Source of the DNA: Agromyces archimandritae
Lineage (GTDB): Bacteria > Actinomycetota > Actinomycetes > Actinomycetales > Microbacteriaceae
NCBI RefSeq assembly: GCF_018024495.1
Contig: NZ_CP071696.1
Span: 2,480,001-2,544,000, forward strand
Length of the DNA: 64,000 nucleotides
Direction of reading: 5' to 3'
Position numbers and translations under genes: made by a program. Shown piece by piece: positions 53,585 through 62,377 of this stretch; the stretch's first letter is position 1, and every line of letters begins with the position of its first letter. Under the pieces are notes generated by a model, which was given only the letters and a program-made list of their open reading frames with translations, was not told where the DNA came from and made no database searches.

Positions 53585-54844
53585 ATGAGGAAACTCGGCA
53601 TCGTGGCGCTCGGCGCCGCGGCGGCGCTGACCCTCGCGGGCTGCAGTGCCGGCGGTGACGGCGGCAACAGCTCCGACGGCGGCACGATCACCGTGTGGCT
53701 CGTCGGAAGCGACACCCCCGACACCGCACGCGCCTACCTGAAGGACACGTTCGAGTCGGAGAACGAGGGTTGGAAGCTCACGGTCGAGCAGAAGACCTGG
53801 GCCGACGTCAGCGACACCTACGCGGCGGCGCTGCAGTCCAACGACTCGCCCGATCTCGTCGAGGTCGGCAACACGCAGACCGCGAGCTTCGCGGACCAGG
53901 GTCTCTTCCAGCCCATCACCGACCTCCGCGACGAGCTGGGCGGCGATGACTTCCTCGGCGGCCTCGAGGACTCCGCGACCTACGACGGCGACCTGTACGC
54001 CGCTCCGTACTACGCCGGCGGCCGGATCGTCTTCTACTCGGAGCAGGTCCTCGGCGACACCGCGCTGCCGAAGACGCTCGACGAGTACGTCGCCAGCGGC
54101 AAGGCGCGCCACACCGACACCGTCTCGGGCATCTACGCCCCGGGTCGCGACTGGTACAACGCGCTGGCCTACGTGTGGGCCAACGACGGCTTCATCGCGG
54201 AGCAGGACGGCGACGCCTGGAAGGCCGGCTTCTCCAGCGAGGGCGGCATCAAAGGTCTGAGCATGCTGCAGGACGTCTACACCAACGCGTCCAACGCCGC
54301 CAAGGACGGCGACGAGACCGACCCGCAGGTTCCGTTCTGCGCCGGCGAGGTCGTCTTCCTGTCGGCCCCCGCGTGGGTGCAGGGTTCGATCCAGGCCGCC
54401 GCCGACGCCGAGAACCCCGGCTGCGCCGACACCTTCGGCTCCGACCTCGGCGCCTTCGCGCTGCCGGGCCTCACCGCGGGCGAGACCGCCCCGATCTTCG
54501 CCGGCGGTTCGAACATCGGCGTCGCCACGAAGAGCAAGAACCCGGAGCAGGCCGAGAAGGCCCTGGCCATCATGACCTCCACCGGCTACCAGGAGCTCAT
54601 GGCCGAGGCCGGCCTGACCCCCGGCATCGAGTCGGCCGCGTCCGCGCTGCCGGACACGCCCGTCGCCCAGGCCCAGGCCGAAGCGCTGGCGAACTCCAAG
54701 GTGACCCCGACGACCCCGAAGTGGGCCGAGGTCGAGGCCGCCCAGATCATCCAGGAGGCGCTCGTCAAGATCGCCCAGGGCGGCGATGTCACGGAGATCG
54801 CCACCGGCCTGGACAAGCAGATCGAAGACATCCTGAACTCCTGA
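53585..54844 (+). CDS. Sugar ABC transporter solute-binding lipoprotein
   Basis: 419 residues. A lipoprotein signal with lipobox LAGC (about residues 17-20) and a Gly/Ser linker precede a family 1 solute-binding fold: GTITVWLVGSDTPD, SNDSPDLVEVGNTQT, APYYAGGRIVFYSEQVLG. It resembles chitobiose or GlcNAc binding proteins (NgcE/DasA-like), but specificity is inferred mainly from the NagZ, kinase and NagB genes downstream. Strong GGAAAGGAA ribosome binding site. Followed by a hairpin before the permeases, a common way to keep binding protein levels higher. Confidence 0.88.
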   Translation: MRKLGIVALGAAAALTLAGCSAGGDGGNSSDGGTITVWLVGSDTPDTARAYLKDTFESENEGWKLTVEQKTWADVSDTYAAALQSNDSPDLVEVGNTQTASFADQGLFQPITDLRDELGGDDFLGGLEDSATYDGDLYAAPYYAGGRIVFYSEQVLGDTALPKTLDEYVASGKARHTDTVSGIYAPGRDWYNALAYVWANDGFIAEQDGDAWKAGFSSEGGIKGLSMLQDVYTNASNAAKDGDETDPQVPFCAGEVVFLSAPAWVQGSIQAAADAENPGCADTFGSDLGAFALPGLTAGETAPIFAGGSNIGVATKSKNPEQAEKALAIMTSTGYQELMAEAGLTPGIESAASALPDTPVAQAQAEALANSKVTPTTPKWAEVEAAQIIQEALVKIAQGGDVTEIATGLDKQIEDILNS

Positions 54845-54858
54845 CCGAGCTCGGATGA

Positions 54859-54889
54859 GAGGAGGGGGCGGCGCCCTCGCCCCCTCCTC
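54859..54889 (+). terminator. Intra-operon hairpin after the binding-protein gene
   Basis: GAGGAGGGGGCG (54859-54870), seven-base loop, CGCCCCCTCCTC (54878-54889). It probably causes partial termination or protects the upstream mRNA, giving more binding protein than permease. Confidence 0.65.
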
Positions 54890-54963
54890 ACCCCTCTCTT
54901 CCGCGGCCCCGCCGCATCCGCAGCAGCCGGCCCCCCTCCGGCGATCCATCGAGGAGCAGCCAC

Positions 54964-55953
54964 GTGAGCGCAACCCTCACCGAAGCCGACGCACCGCCGC
55001 GTCCGCCGAAGAAGTCGAAGCGCAAGGCGCTCTCGGACGTGCCGCGACCCGCCGGCAGCAAGAAGCGCCGCTTCCCCGTCGCGCCCTGGCTGCTGCTGGC
55101 CCCGAGCATCGTGCTGCTCGGCATCATGGTCGGCTACCCGACGATCGCGATGATCGTCCAGTCGTTCACCGACCTGCAGATCAAGAACAAGATGCTCGAC
55201 ATCCCGGCGAACTTCGTCGGGTTGGAGAACTTCATCGGCATCATCGCCAAGGGCGACTTCCCGGCCGTGCTCGGCCGCTCGCTCGCCCTCATGGTCGTCC
55301 TCACGATCCTCAACATGGCCGGCGGCATGCTCATCGGCATGCTCATGATGCGCCTCGGCCGCGCCTGGCGCACCGCCGTCTCGGTCGCCCTCCTCATCGC
55401 CTGGGCGATGCCGCCGCTGGCCGCGACGATCGTCTGGGGGTGGATCTTCGACACCGAGTACGGCCTCATGAACCACGTCATGACGCTCCTCACGGGCGAT
55501 CGCTGGTACGGCCATTCGTGGCTGGCGAACTCGTGGTCGTTCACCGGCGTGCTCATCATCATCATCGTGTGGCAGTCGATCCCGTTCGTCGCCTTCACGT
55601 TCTACGCCGGGCTCGGCCAGATCCCCGGCGAGGTGCTCGAGGCGGCCCAGCTCGACGGCGCCGGCGCCGTCAAGCGCTACCGCTACATCATCGCCCCGTA
55701 CATGCGCAACGTCGTCACGGCCGTGCTCGTGCTGCAGATCATCTGGAACCTGCGGATCTTCACGCAGGTATACGCCCTGCAGCAACAGGGCGGCATCGTC
55801 TCCGAGACGAACGTGCTGCCGACGCTCATCTTCCGGCAGGGTCTCGGCGACTTCGGCGTGACCGCCGCGATCGGCGTCATCCTGCTGATCCTGCTGATGG
55901 GCCTCAGCTACTTCAACGTCCGCCGCACCCTGAAGAGCGAGGAGCTCGCATGA
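54964..55953 (+). CDS. Sugar ABC transporter permease (MalF type)
   Basis: 329 residues, six membrane helices (WLLLAPSIVLLGIMVGYP first). The EAA loop for ATPase contact is EVLEAAQLDGAGAVKRYRYI. The Lys/Arg-rich N-terminus is cytoplasmic. GTG start with GGAGCAGCC upstream; the stop overlaps the next permease ATG. No ATPase gene is in the operon, so a shared MsiK-type ATPase encoded elsewhere is likely. Confidence 0.9.
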   Translation: MSATLTEADAPPRPPKKSKRKALSDVPRPAGSKKRRFPVAPWLLLAPSIVLLGIMVGYPTIAMIVQSFTDLQIKNKMLDIPANFVGLENFIGIIAKGDFPAVLGRSLALMVVLTILNMAGGMLIGMLMMRLGRAWRTAVSVALLIAWAMPPLAATIVWGWIFDTEYGLMNHVMTLLTGDRWYGHSWLANSWSFTGVLIIIIVWQSIPFVAFTFYAGLGQIPGEVLEAAQLDGAGAVKRYRYIIAPYMRNVVTAVLVLQIIWNLRIFTQVYALQQQGGIVSETNVLPTLIFRQGLGDFGVTAAIGVILLILLMGLSYFNVRRTLKSEELA

Positions 55954-56867
55954 CCACCCAGGTGACCGCAGGGAGCCGGATCGCCGTCGCCCCGGCCGGT
56001 CGCGCGACCCGCGACGGGCGCCCGAAGAAGATCTGGCTGCAGGTCCTCTTCAACGCCATCGCCGCCGTCGTGATCGCCTGCTCGGTGTTCCCCGTCTACT
56101 GGATGGTGAACGCCTCCTTCACCCCGACGAACAAGATCATCACGCGCGAGCCGAGCTTCTTCCCGACCGAGTTCACCTGGAAGAACTACGTCACGGCGTG
56201 GACGCGCGAGGCCGCGCCGGGCCAGACCGACTTCCCGCACGCGCTCGGTACCTCGCTCCTCATCGCCCTCAGCGTGGTCGTGATCTGCGCCCTCTTCGCC
56301 TTCATGGCCTCGATCGCGATCGCCCGCTTCGCCTTCCGCGGTCGGTACACCTTCATCGTGAGCGTGCTCATCGTGCAGATGGTGCCCGGCGAGGCGATGA
56401 TGTACACCGTCTACAACATGCTCGACGACGTGCAGCTCGTGAACCATCTCTTCGGGCTCTTCCTCGTGCACCTGGCCGCGGTCGTCCCGTTCACGATCTG
56501 GACGCTGCGCGGCTTCGTCGCCGGCGTGCCGGCCGACCTCGAAGAGGCCGCGCAGATCGACGGATGCTCGAAGTCGCAGGCGTTCTGGAAGGTCACCTTC
56601 CCGCTGCTGGCGCCGGGTCTCGTCTCGACGGGCATCTTCGCCTTCATCCAGTCGTGGAACGAGTTCACGATGGCGCTGCTGCTGATGAAGGGGTACAACC
56701 TGACGCTGCCGCCGTGGCTGAACTCGTTCCAGTCGGCGACCGAGGCGACGAACTGGGGCGCCGTCATGGCCGGCGCCACATTGATCGCCCTGCCCGTGGT
56801 CATCTTCTTCCTCTTCGTGCAGGGGCGGATGGTCGGCGGCCTCGTGAGCGGAGCCGTCAAGGGATGA
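55950..56867 (+). CDS. Sugar ABC transporter permease (MalG type)
   Basis: 305 residues with six helices (VLFNAIAAVVIACSVFPVYW first) and the EAA loop DLEEAAQIDGCSKSQAFWKV. It pairs with the preceding permease. The ATG overlaps the upstream stop and its own stop overlaps the GH3 gene ATG, showing tight coupling across the operon. Confidence 0.9.
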   Translation: MTTQVTAGSRIAVAPAGRATRDGRPKKIWLQVLFNAIAAVVIACSVFPVYWMVNASFTPTNKIITREPSFFPTEFTWKNYVTAWTREAAPGQTDFPHALGTSLLIALSVVVICALFAFMASIAIARFAFRGRYTFIVSVLIVQMVPGEAMMYTVYNMLDDVQLVNHLFGLFLVHLAAVVPFTIWTLRGFVAGVPADLEEAAQIDGCSKSQAFWKVTFPLLAPGLVSTGIFAFIQSWNEFTMALLLMKGYNLTLPPWLNSFQSATEATNWGAVMAGATLIALPVVIFFLFVQGRMVGGLVSGAVKG

Positions 56868-58402
56868 CCGAGCACGACGAGGCCGGCGGAGCGTCGCTCC
56901 GCCGGGACATCCTCACGACCCTCATGCCCGGCTTCCGCGGCATCGCGGCGCCGGAGTGGCTGCTCGCCCGGCTCCGCGACGGCCTCGGCGGCGTGTGCGT
57001 CTTCGCCGGGAACATCGCCTCGCCCGAACAGCTGGCCGGCCTGACCGGGGCGATCCGCGAGGCGAACCCCGACGCCGTCGTCGCGATCGACGAGGAGGGC
57101 GGCGACGTCACCCGGCTCTTCGCCCGCGCGGGTTCGCCGTACCCCGGCAACGCCGTCCTCGGCCGCATCGACGACGTGGGGCTGACCGAACGCGTCGGCC
57201 GATCCGTCGGCGAGGCGCTCGCGGCGACCGGCTGCACGATGGACTTCGCCCCCGACGCCGACATCAACTCGAACGCGGCGAACCCGGTCATCGGCGTCCG
57301 CAGCTTCGGGGCGGAGCCGGGGCTCGTCGCCCGGCACACGGCGGCGTGGATCCGGGGCCTGCAGACGGCGGGGGTGGATGCCGCGGCGAAGCACTTCCCG
57401 GGCCACGGCGACACCTCGGCGGACTCGCATCTGGCCCTTCCGGTCGTCGACCTGCCCCTCGAGGCGCTGCAGGGCCGCGAGCTCGTCCCGTTCCGGGCGG
57501 CGGTGGCCGCCGGCACGCGGGCGATCATGACCAGCCACATCCTGTTGCCGCAGCTGGACGCGGTCGATCCGGCCACCCTCTCGTCGCGCGTTCTGCATCG
57601 CCTGCTCCGCGACGAGCTCGGGTACGAGGGCGTCGTCGTCAGCGACGCCCTCGACATGCACGGGGCGAGCGGCGCGCACGGCATCCCCGAGGCCGCAGTG
57701 CGCGCCCTCGCCGCGGGCTGCGATCTGCTCTGCATCGGCGCGAACAACACCGACGAGCAGCTCGCCGACATCCTCGACGCGGTCTACGAGGCGATCGACG
57801 ACGGCCGTCTGGCGGCCGAAGACGTGGCGCGGGCCGCAGGCCGCGTCCGCGGGCTGCCGGGGCATCCGGGGGCGGATGCCCCGGCGGCGGCCGGTCTGGC
57901 GGCGGGCGCCGCCGTGCTCGAGGCCGAGATCCTGCCGCGCGCGACGGCATCCATCGAACTCGGCGACGCCTGCTCGCGCATCGCCGGTGCCGGCCGCGTC
58001 GGCACCGTCGTGCGCATCGACACGATCGCGAACATCGCCGTGGGGGACGACGTTCCGTGGGGCGTGTTCGCGGCATCCGCCCCCGGCGACTGGGTCGACG
58101 AGGCCGACGTCGTGCCGCTGTCCGAACGCGAGCCCGGCGGCCGCGCCGGCGTGCTCGGCGACCCGGCGGGCCTGGCCGGCCCCGTCCTCGTGATCGGCAA
58201 GGATCTGCACCGGTACCCCTTCGCGCGCGAGGCGATCGACGCCCTGCGCGCGGTGCGGGGCGACGTGCTGGCGATCGACATGGGCTGGCCCGGCGAAGAC
58301 CGGGCGTACGCAGACGTTGCGAGCTTCGGCGCGTCGCGGCTCATGGGGCGCGCGGTCATCGACCGCCTACGCGAGGTGCTCGACCCGGCGGCGGTGCAGT
58401 GA
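56864..58402 (+). CDS. nagZ: GH3 beta-N-acetylhexosaminidase (NagZ-like)
   Basis: 512 residues. The GH3 N-terminal barrel shows VVAIDEEGGDVTRLF, the NagZ-specific KHFPGHGDTSADSH (catalytic His-Asp loop) and the nucleophile Asp in GVVVSDALDMHG. A C-terminal alpha/beta domain of ~170 residues follows, as in two-domain actinobacterial and Gram-positive NagZ enzymes. No signal peptide, so it acts in the cytoplasm on imported chitobiose or muropeptide fragments, releasing GlcNAc. Translation is coupled with its neighbours on both sides (ATGA, GTGA). Confidence 0.9.
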   Translation: MTEHDEAGGASLRRDILTTLMPGFRGIAAPEWLLARLRDGLGGVCVFAGNIASPEQLAGLTGAIREANPDAVVAIDEEGGDVTRLFARAGSPYPGNAVLGRIDDVGLTERVGRSVGEALAATGCTMDFAPDADINSNAANPVIGVRSFGAEPGLVARHTAAWIRGLQTAGVDAAAKHFPGHGDTSADSHLALPVVDLPLEALQGRELVPFRAAVAAGTRAIMTSHILLPQLDAVDPATLSSRVLHRLLRDELGYEGVVVSDALDMHGASGAHGIPEAAVRALAAGCDLLCIGANNTDEQLADILDAVYEAIDDGRLAAEDVARAAGRVRGLPGHPGADAPAAAGLAAGAAVLEAEILPRATASIELGDACSRIAGAGRVGTVVRIDTIANIAVGDDVPWGVFAASAPGDWVDEADVVPLSEREPGGRAGVLGDPAGLAGPVLVIGKDLHRYPFAREAIDALRAVRGDVLAIDMGWPGEDRAYADVASFGASRLMGRAVIDRLREVLDPAAVQ

Positions 58403-59322
58403 AGCTCGGCATCGACATCGGGGGGACGAAGACCGCTGCGGTCGTGCTCGGATCCGACGGAACGCTCAGCGACCAGGTGCGGATGCCCACGGGCTTCGGC
58501 CCCGAGGAGGTCGTCGGCACCGCGCTGCGCACGGTCGCACGGATGAGCGAGCTCGCCGGCCTGGAGCCGGGCGGCTTCGAGTCGATCGGCATCGGCGTGC
58601 CGGGGGCGGTGGATGCCGGCACCGGCCGCGTCGAGCACGCCGTGAACCTCGGCGTCGCCGGACTCGACCTCGGCCCACGCCTGGCCGACCGGCTGGGCGT
58701 CGCCGTGCGCGTCGAGAACGATGTGAAGGCCGCAGCGCTCGGCGCCGACCACCTGCTGCACGGCGCGGGCACCCGCGACGCATCCATGGCCTATCTGAAC
58801 CTCGGCACGGGCCTGGCCGCCGGCATCGTGCAGGGCGGCCGGCTGCTGCGCGGTTCGCGCGGCATCGCCGGCGAGATCGGGCACATCCCGGTCGACCCGC
58901 ACGGTCTCGAATGCCCGTGCGGGCAGCGCGGCTGCCTGGAGACCGTCGCCTCGGGCTCGGCGATCGCCAGGGCCTGGCCGAGCACGGATCCGCTGCCGGC
59001 GCGGGAACTGTTCCTCGCCGCCGATGCGGGCGACGGCGCTGCGATCGAGGTGCGTGACCGCTTCGTCGGCGGCGTGGCCGCCGCGGTGCGCCTGCTCGTG
59101 CTCACGGTCGACGTGGACGAGGTCGTCATCGGCGGCGGCCTGGCCGCGCTCGGCGAACCGCTGCTGGGCGGCACCCGTCGTATCCTCGAGGGATGGGCGG
59201 CCGGCTCCGCGTTCCTCGGCTCGATCGACCTCGCCGGGCGGGTGCGGATCATCCCGCCCGGGTTCCCCGCGGCCGCCGTCGGCGCCGCACTCGTAGGAGG
59301 CATCGCATGGCCGAAGTCGTGA
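58399..59322 (+). CDS. ROK-family sugar kinase (probable GlcNAc kinase)
   Basis: 307 residues. ATP-site DIGGTKTAAVVL, catalytic Asp in VENDVKAAALG, GEIGHIPV and the zinc motif CPCGQRGCLE are all present, so it should be an active kinase. Position between nagZ and nagB argues for N-acetylglucosamine as substrate; glucosamine or another hexose cannot be excluded. The GTG overlaps the nagZ stop, and its 3' end overlaps nagB by 16 bases. Confidence 0.88.
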   Translation: MKLGIDIGGTKTAAVVLGSDGTLSDQVRMPTGFGPEEVVGTALRTVARMSELAGLEPGGFESIGIGVPGAVDAGTGRVEHAVNLGVAGLDLGPRLADRLGVAVRVENDVKAAALGADHLLHGAGTRDASMAYLNLGTGLAAGIVQGGRLLRGSRGIAGEIGHIPVDPHGLECPCGQRGCLETVASGSAIARAWPSTDPLPARELFLAADAGDGAAIEVRDRFVGGVAAAVRLLVLTVDVDEVVIGGGLAALGEPLLGGTRRILEGWAAGSAFLGSIDLAGRVRIIPPGFPAAAVGAALVGGIAWPKS

Positions 59323-60092
59323 TCGTTCCCGACGAAGCCGCAGCCGGCGCCCTCGTCGCCGACGCCATCGTCGGGCTCATCGGCGGGAAACCGGATGCCG
59401 TGCTCGGCCTCGCGACGGGTTCCACGCCGCTGCCCGTCTATCGGGCACTTGCCGCACGCATCGCCGAGACCGGGCTCGACGTGAGCCGGGTGCGCGGGTT
59501 CGCCCTCGACGAGTACGTCGGCCTGCCGCCCGGTCATCCCGAGAGCTACCGGTCGGTCATCACCCGCGAGGTCGTCGAACCGCTCGGGCTCGCCCCGGGG
59601 CTCGTGCACGTGCCGGACGGCCGGCCGGTCGGCATCCGCACCGCCGCGGCGGACTACGAACGCGCCATCCGCGAGGCCGGCGGCGTCGACCTGCAGATCC
59701 TCGGCGTCGGCCGCACCGGGCACATCGGCTTCAACGAGCCCGGCTCCTCGATGGCCTCCCGCACCCGGGTGAAGACCCTCACCGAGCCGACCCGCATCGA
59801 CAACGCCCGCTTCTTCGATTCGATCGACGAGGTGCCGATGCACTGCATCACGCAGGGGATCGGCACCATCCTCGACGCCCGCCACCTGGTGCTGCTCGCC
59901 TTCGGCGCGGCCAAGGCTCCGGCCGTGGCCGCGGCCGTCGAGGGGCCGGTGACCTCCAGCCAGCCGGGGTCGGCGATCCAGCTGCACGAGCACGTCACCG
60001 TCGTCGTCGACGAGGCGGCCGCCGCCGATCTGCAGAACGCCGACTACTACCGCTACGCTTGGGCCAACAAGCCGTCCTGGCAGAGCCTCTAG
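59307..60092 (+). CDS. nagB: Glucosamine-6-phosphate deaminase
   Basis: Converts glucosamine-6-phosphate to fructose-6-phosphate and ammonia. 261 residues with LGLATGSTPLPVYRAL, FALDEYVGLP (catalytic Asp), ILGVGRTGHIGFNEPGS and the His of TCITQGIGTI-type MHCITQGIGTIL. The ATG follows TAGGAGG inside the kinase gene. It closes the operon; no NagA deacetylase gene is nearby. Confidence 0.95.
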   Translation: MAEVVIVPDEAAAGALVADAIVGLIGGKPDAVLGLATGSTPLPVYRALAARIAETGLDVSRVRGFALDEYVGLPPGHPESYRSVITREVVEPLGLAPGLVHVPDGRPVGIRTAAADYERAIREAGGVDLQILGVGRTGHIGFNEPGSSMASRTRVKTLTEPTRIDNARFFDSIDEVPMHCITQGIGTILDARHLVLLAFGAAKAPAVAAAVEGPVTSSQPGSAIQLHEHVTVVVDEAAAADLQNADYYRYAWANKPSWQSL

Positions 60093-60189
60093 GCGCCCGG
60101 CCGGAGACTGCCGCGGGACGCGCGGGGTCGGTGGTGTACACGGATCGCATCATCGCCTCCGCGCGTCCTCCGGGAGGCGCCGGCGTGCC

Positions 60190-60582
60190 TCAGGCGGCGA
60201 GTTCCTTGAGGCCGTTGATGATGCCGCTCACGGCGGCCACGACGGCCAGGGCGACGGCCACGATCGGCTGCCCGAGGTCCCACCAGGCCAGGGCGGCGGC
60301 CGAGAAGGTGGCGACCTCGACGAGCGCCTTGCCGAAGACGTCGACGCGGAAGACGGCCTTGGGGGAGCGGAACAGCGCCCAGGCGAGGATCGCGAGCACG
60401 GGAGCGCCGATGCCGAAGGCGATGCCCGGCCACGGCAGCGGGAACGCGAGGAAGCCCCAGAGGCCGAGGCTCACGAACGCGAAGATCTCCAGCAGGAAGC
60501 GGAGGATGTCGTTCGGGCCGATGCGGGGGGTCTGCGGCGCGGCCGTCTGCGGTGCGGATGCGGCGGGCTGTGGTGCTGACAC
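60190..60582 (-). CDS. YrdB/DUF2568-family small membrane protein
   Basis: 130 residues with four hydrophobic helices (FLLEIFAFVSLGLWGFLAF, GIAFGIGAPVLAILAWALF, VEVATFSAAALAWW, AVALAVVAAVSGIING) after an Ala/Pro/Gln-rich N-terminus. It matches DUF2568, function unknown. The GTG at 60582 has TAGAAT six bases upstream, indicating a leaderless message. Confidence 0.82.
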   Translation of the reverse strand: MSAPQPAASAPQTAAPQTPRIGPNDILRFLLEIFAFVSLGLWGFLAFPLPWPGIAFGIGAPVLAILAWALFRSPKAVFRVDVFGKALVEVATFSAAALAWWDLGQPIVAVALAVVAAVSGIINGLKELAA

Positions 60583-60588
60583 CGCTTC

Positions 60589-60594
60589 ATTCTA
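60589..60594 (-). promoter_or_regulatory. -10 hexamer of a leaderless transcript (YrdB gene)
   Basis: Minus strand TAGAAT, six bases (GAAGCG), then GTG at 60582. Confidence 0.55.
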
Positions 60595-60649
60595 CCGCCG
60601 GCGGCGAATGTCCTGGTCAGTGCGGGGCGGGCTGCCCGTGCGGTCTCGG

Positions 60650-61243
60650 TCAGTGCGGCAGCAGTCGGGCGGCCTGGGCGAAGTAGGCCTCGTCGTCGAA
60701 GTCGTCGAAGATCTCGCGCTGCAGCACGAAGCCCTGCCCGAGGGAGAGGGCGATGGGCATGAGCGCGGCGATGGTGGCATCGACGTCGCCGTCGACGACA
60801 TGCTCGGGGTGGGCTTCGAACCAGGGCCGGACGGCGGTGCCGAAGGCTTCGCGGATGGCGCCGATGGGGCCGGCGATCTCGGCGCGCACATCGGCGTGGA
60901 TGGCGGCGTCGGCCCACAGCTGGATGAGGATGCGCAGATCGAAGTGATCGCGCATGCCGGTCATGACGCTTCGCATGACCTCGGCGGGGGCGAGGGGGCG
61001 CCCGTCGCTGCCGAGGGAGTCGAGTTCGGCGAAACGCTGCCCGAGGGTGCGCCTAGACATGGCGGCGAAGAGCTCGTGCTTGCCCGAGAAGTGACCGTAG
61101 ATGGCTCCGGCCGAGAGCCCGGATTCGGCGATGATGTCGGCCATGGTGGTGCCCCGGTAGCCGCCGCGCGAGAAGCATCGCTGGGCGGCGTCGAGGATTT
61201 CGTCGCGTCGCCGGGCGCGGTAGGCGTCGCTCACTTTCGGCAC
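60650..61243 (-). CDS. TetR-family transcriptional regulator
   Basis: 197 residues. The helix-turn-helix reads RCFSRGGYRGTTMADII, then AESGLSAGAIYGHFSGKHEL. The C-terminal domain has no recognised ligand. The GTG at 61243 is seven bases after TAGGCT on the minus strand, so it is probably leaderless; the open frame beyond it runs into the divergent gene. It most likely represses that gene through the operator at 61276-61297. Confidence 0.87.
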   Translation of the reverse strand: MPKVSDAYRARRRDEILDAAQRCFSRGGYRGTTMADIIAESGLSAGAIYGHFSGKHELFAAMSRRTLGQRFAELDSLGSDGRPLAPAEVMRSVMTGMRDHFDLRILIQLWADAAIHADVRAEIAGPIGAIREAFGTAVRPWFEAHPEHVVDGDVDATIAALMPIALSLGQGFVLQREIFDDFDDEAYFAQAARLLPH

Positions 61244-61275
61244 GTTGACAAGCCTACGGTCCCGGGAGCACACTG

Positions 61276-61297
61276 AAAAGGAACATTCGTTCTTTTT
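61276..61297. promoter_or_regulatory. TetR operator candidate
   Basis: AAAAGGAAC (61276-61284), four bases, GTTCTTTTT (61289-61297): complementary at eight of nine positions, in an unusually A/T-rich stretch between the divergent tetR and membrane protein genes. Confidence 0.65.
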
Positions 61298-61312
61298 TCT
61301 GAGGAGCCCCCA

Positions 61313-62359
61313 ATGTCCGCATCCGACCGGACCCCCATCGGCCGCGTCATCGCCCTCGCGATCGGCCTCGCCGCCGTCGTGGGCGTCATCGTGCTCGCCT
61401 TCTCCTGGCCGTCCATCACGGCCGATCCGCGCGACCTGCCCATCGCCGTCTCCGGTCCCGCCGAAGCCGTCGACGCCGTCACGGCCAACGTCGACGAGGC
61501 CCAGCCCGGCGTCATCGCCTTCACCGAGGTCGACGACCGCGACGCGGCGGTGGATGCCATCGCGCAGCGCGAGGTGTACGGCGCCGTCGTGCTCGGCACC
61601 GAACCCGAAGTCCTCACCTCGGGCGCCGCGAGCACGGTCGTCAGCCAGCTCCTCGGCGGTGTCGCCGGCCAGCTCGAGACCGCCGTGAACGCCCAGGCCC
61701 AGCAGGCCGCGGCCGCAGCCGGCGCCCCGCAGGCCCCGCCGCACATCGACGTCGCCGTGACCGATGTGGTGCCCCTCGCCGAGGCCGACGAGCGCGGCAC
61801 CGGCCTTGCGGCGGCGATGTTCCCGCTCGTGCTCGGCGGCATCATCGGCGGCGTCGCGATCTCGCTCGCCGTCCTCGGAGCGCTCCGCCGGGTGCTCGCG
61901 GTCGTCGTCTACTCCGCGGTCGGCGCGATCGCGATCGTGTCGATCATGCAGCTCTGGTTCGGCGTGCTGCAGGGCGACTCCTGGATGAACGTCGCCGGCA
62001 TCGCCCTCGGCCTCGCCGCGATCGCCGCACCCATCACGGGTCTCGTCGCCCTCATGGGCCGGGCCGGCCTCGCCCTGGGCGCGGTGGTCATGATGCTCGT
62101 GGCCAACCCGATCTCGGCGGCGGCGTTCCCGATGGAGTTCCTCGTCCAGCCCTGGGGTGCGGTCGGCCAATGGTTCCCGCCGGGGGCCGCGGCCACCCTC
62201 GTCCGCGACCTCTCGTACTTCCCGGCCGCCGACGCATCCTTCCCTTGGCTCGTGCTCGGCACCTGGGCGCTCGCCGGGGCGCTCTGCTCGCTCATCGGCC
62301 ACTTCCGTACCGCAGGCGGTGCCGAGCCCGACCGCGAAGCGGCCGTCGCCGCAGCCTGA
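61313..62359 (+). CDS. YhgE/ABC-2-like integral membrane protein
   Basis: 348 residues. One N-terminal helix (VIALAIGLAAVVGVIVLAFSW), a ~130-residue extracytoplasmic part with repeated Ala/Gln, then five to six helices (LAAAMFPLVLGGIIGGVAISL, VYSAVGAIAIVSIMQLWF and others). The plan resembles ABC-2-type or YhgE/Pip membrane proteins, some of which are drug-efflux components. No ATPase partner is adjacent. The ATG follows GAGGAG. Likely induced when the divergent TetR releases its operator. Confidence 0.75.
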   Translation: MSASDRTPIGRVIALAIGLAAVVGVIVLAFSWPSITADPRDLPIAVSGPAEAVDAVTANVDEAQPGVIAFTEVDDRDAAVDAIAQREVYGAVVLGTEPEVLTSGAASTVVSQLLGGVAGQLETAVNAQAQQAAAAAGAPQAPPHIDVAVTDVVPLAEADERGTGLAAAMFPLVLGGIIGGVAISLAVLGALRRVLAVVVYSAVGAIAIVSIMQLWFGVLQGDSWMNVAGIALGLAAIAAPITGLVALMGRAGLALGAVVMMLVANPISAAAFPMEFLVQPWGAVGQWFPPGAAATLVRDLSYFPAADASFPWLVLGTWALAGALCSLIGHFRTAGGAEPDREAAVAAA

Positions 62360-62377
62360 GCCGAGGCGGCGCCCGCG

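Noticed and set aside
61245..61250. TTGACA as a -35 element for the YhgE-like gene
   Set aside because: No acceptable -10 follows at the right distance, and the bases overlap the tetR start region, whose own minus-strand TAGGCT explains the sequence.
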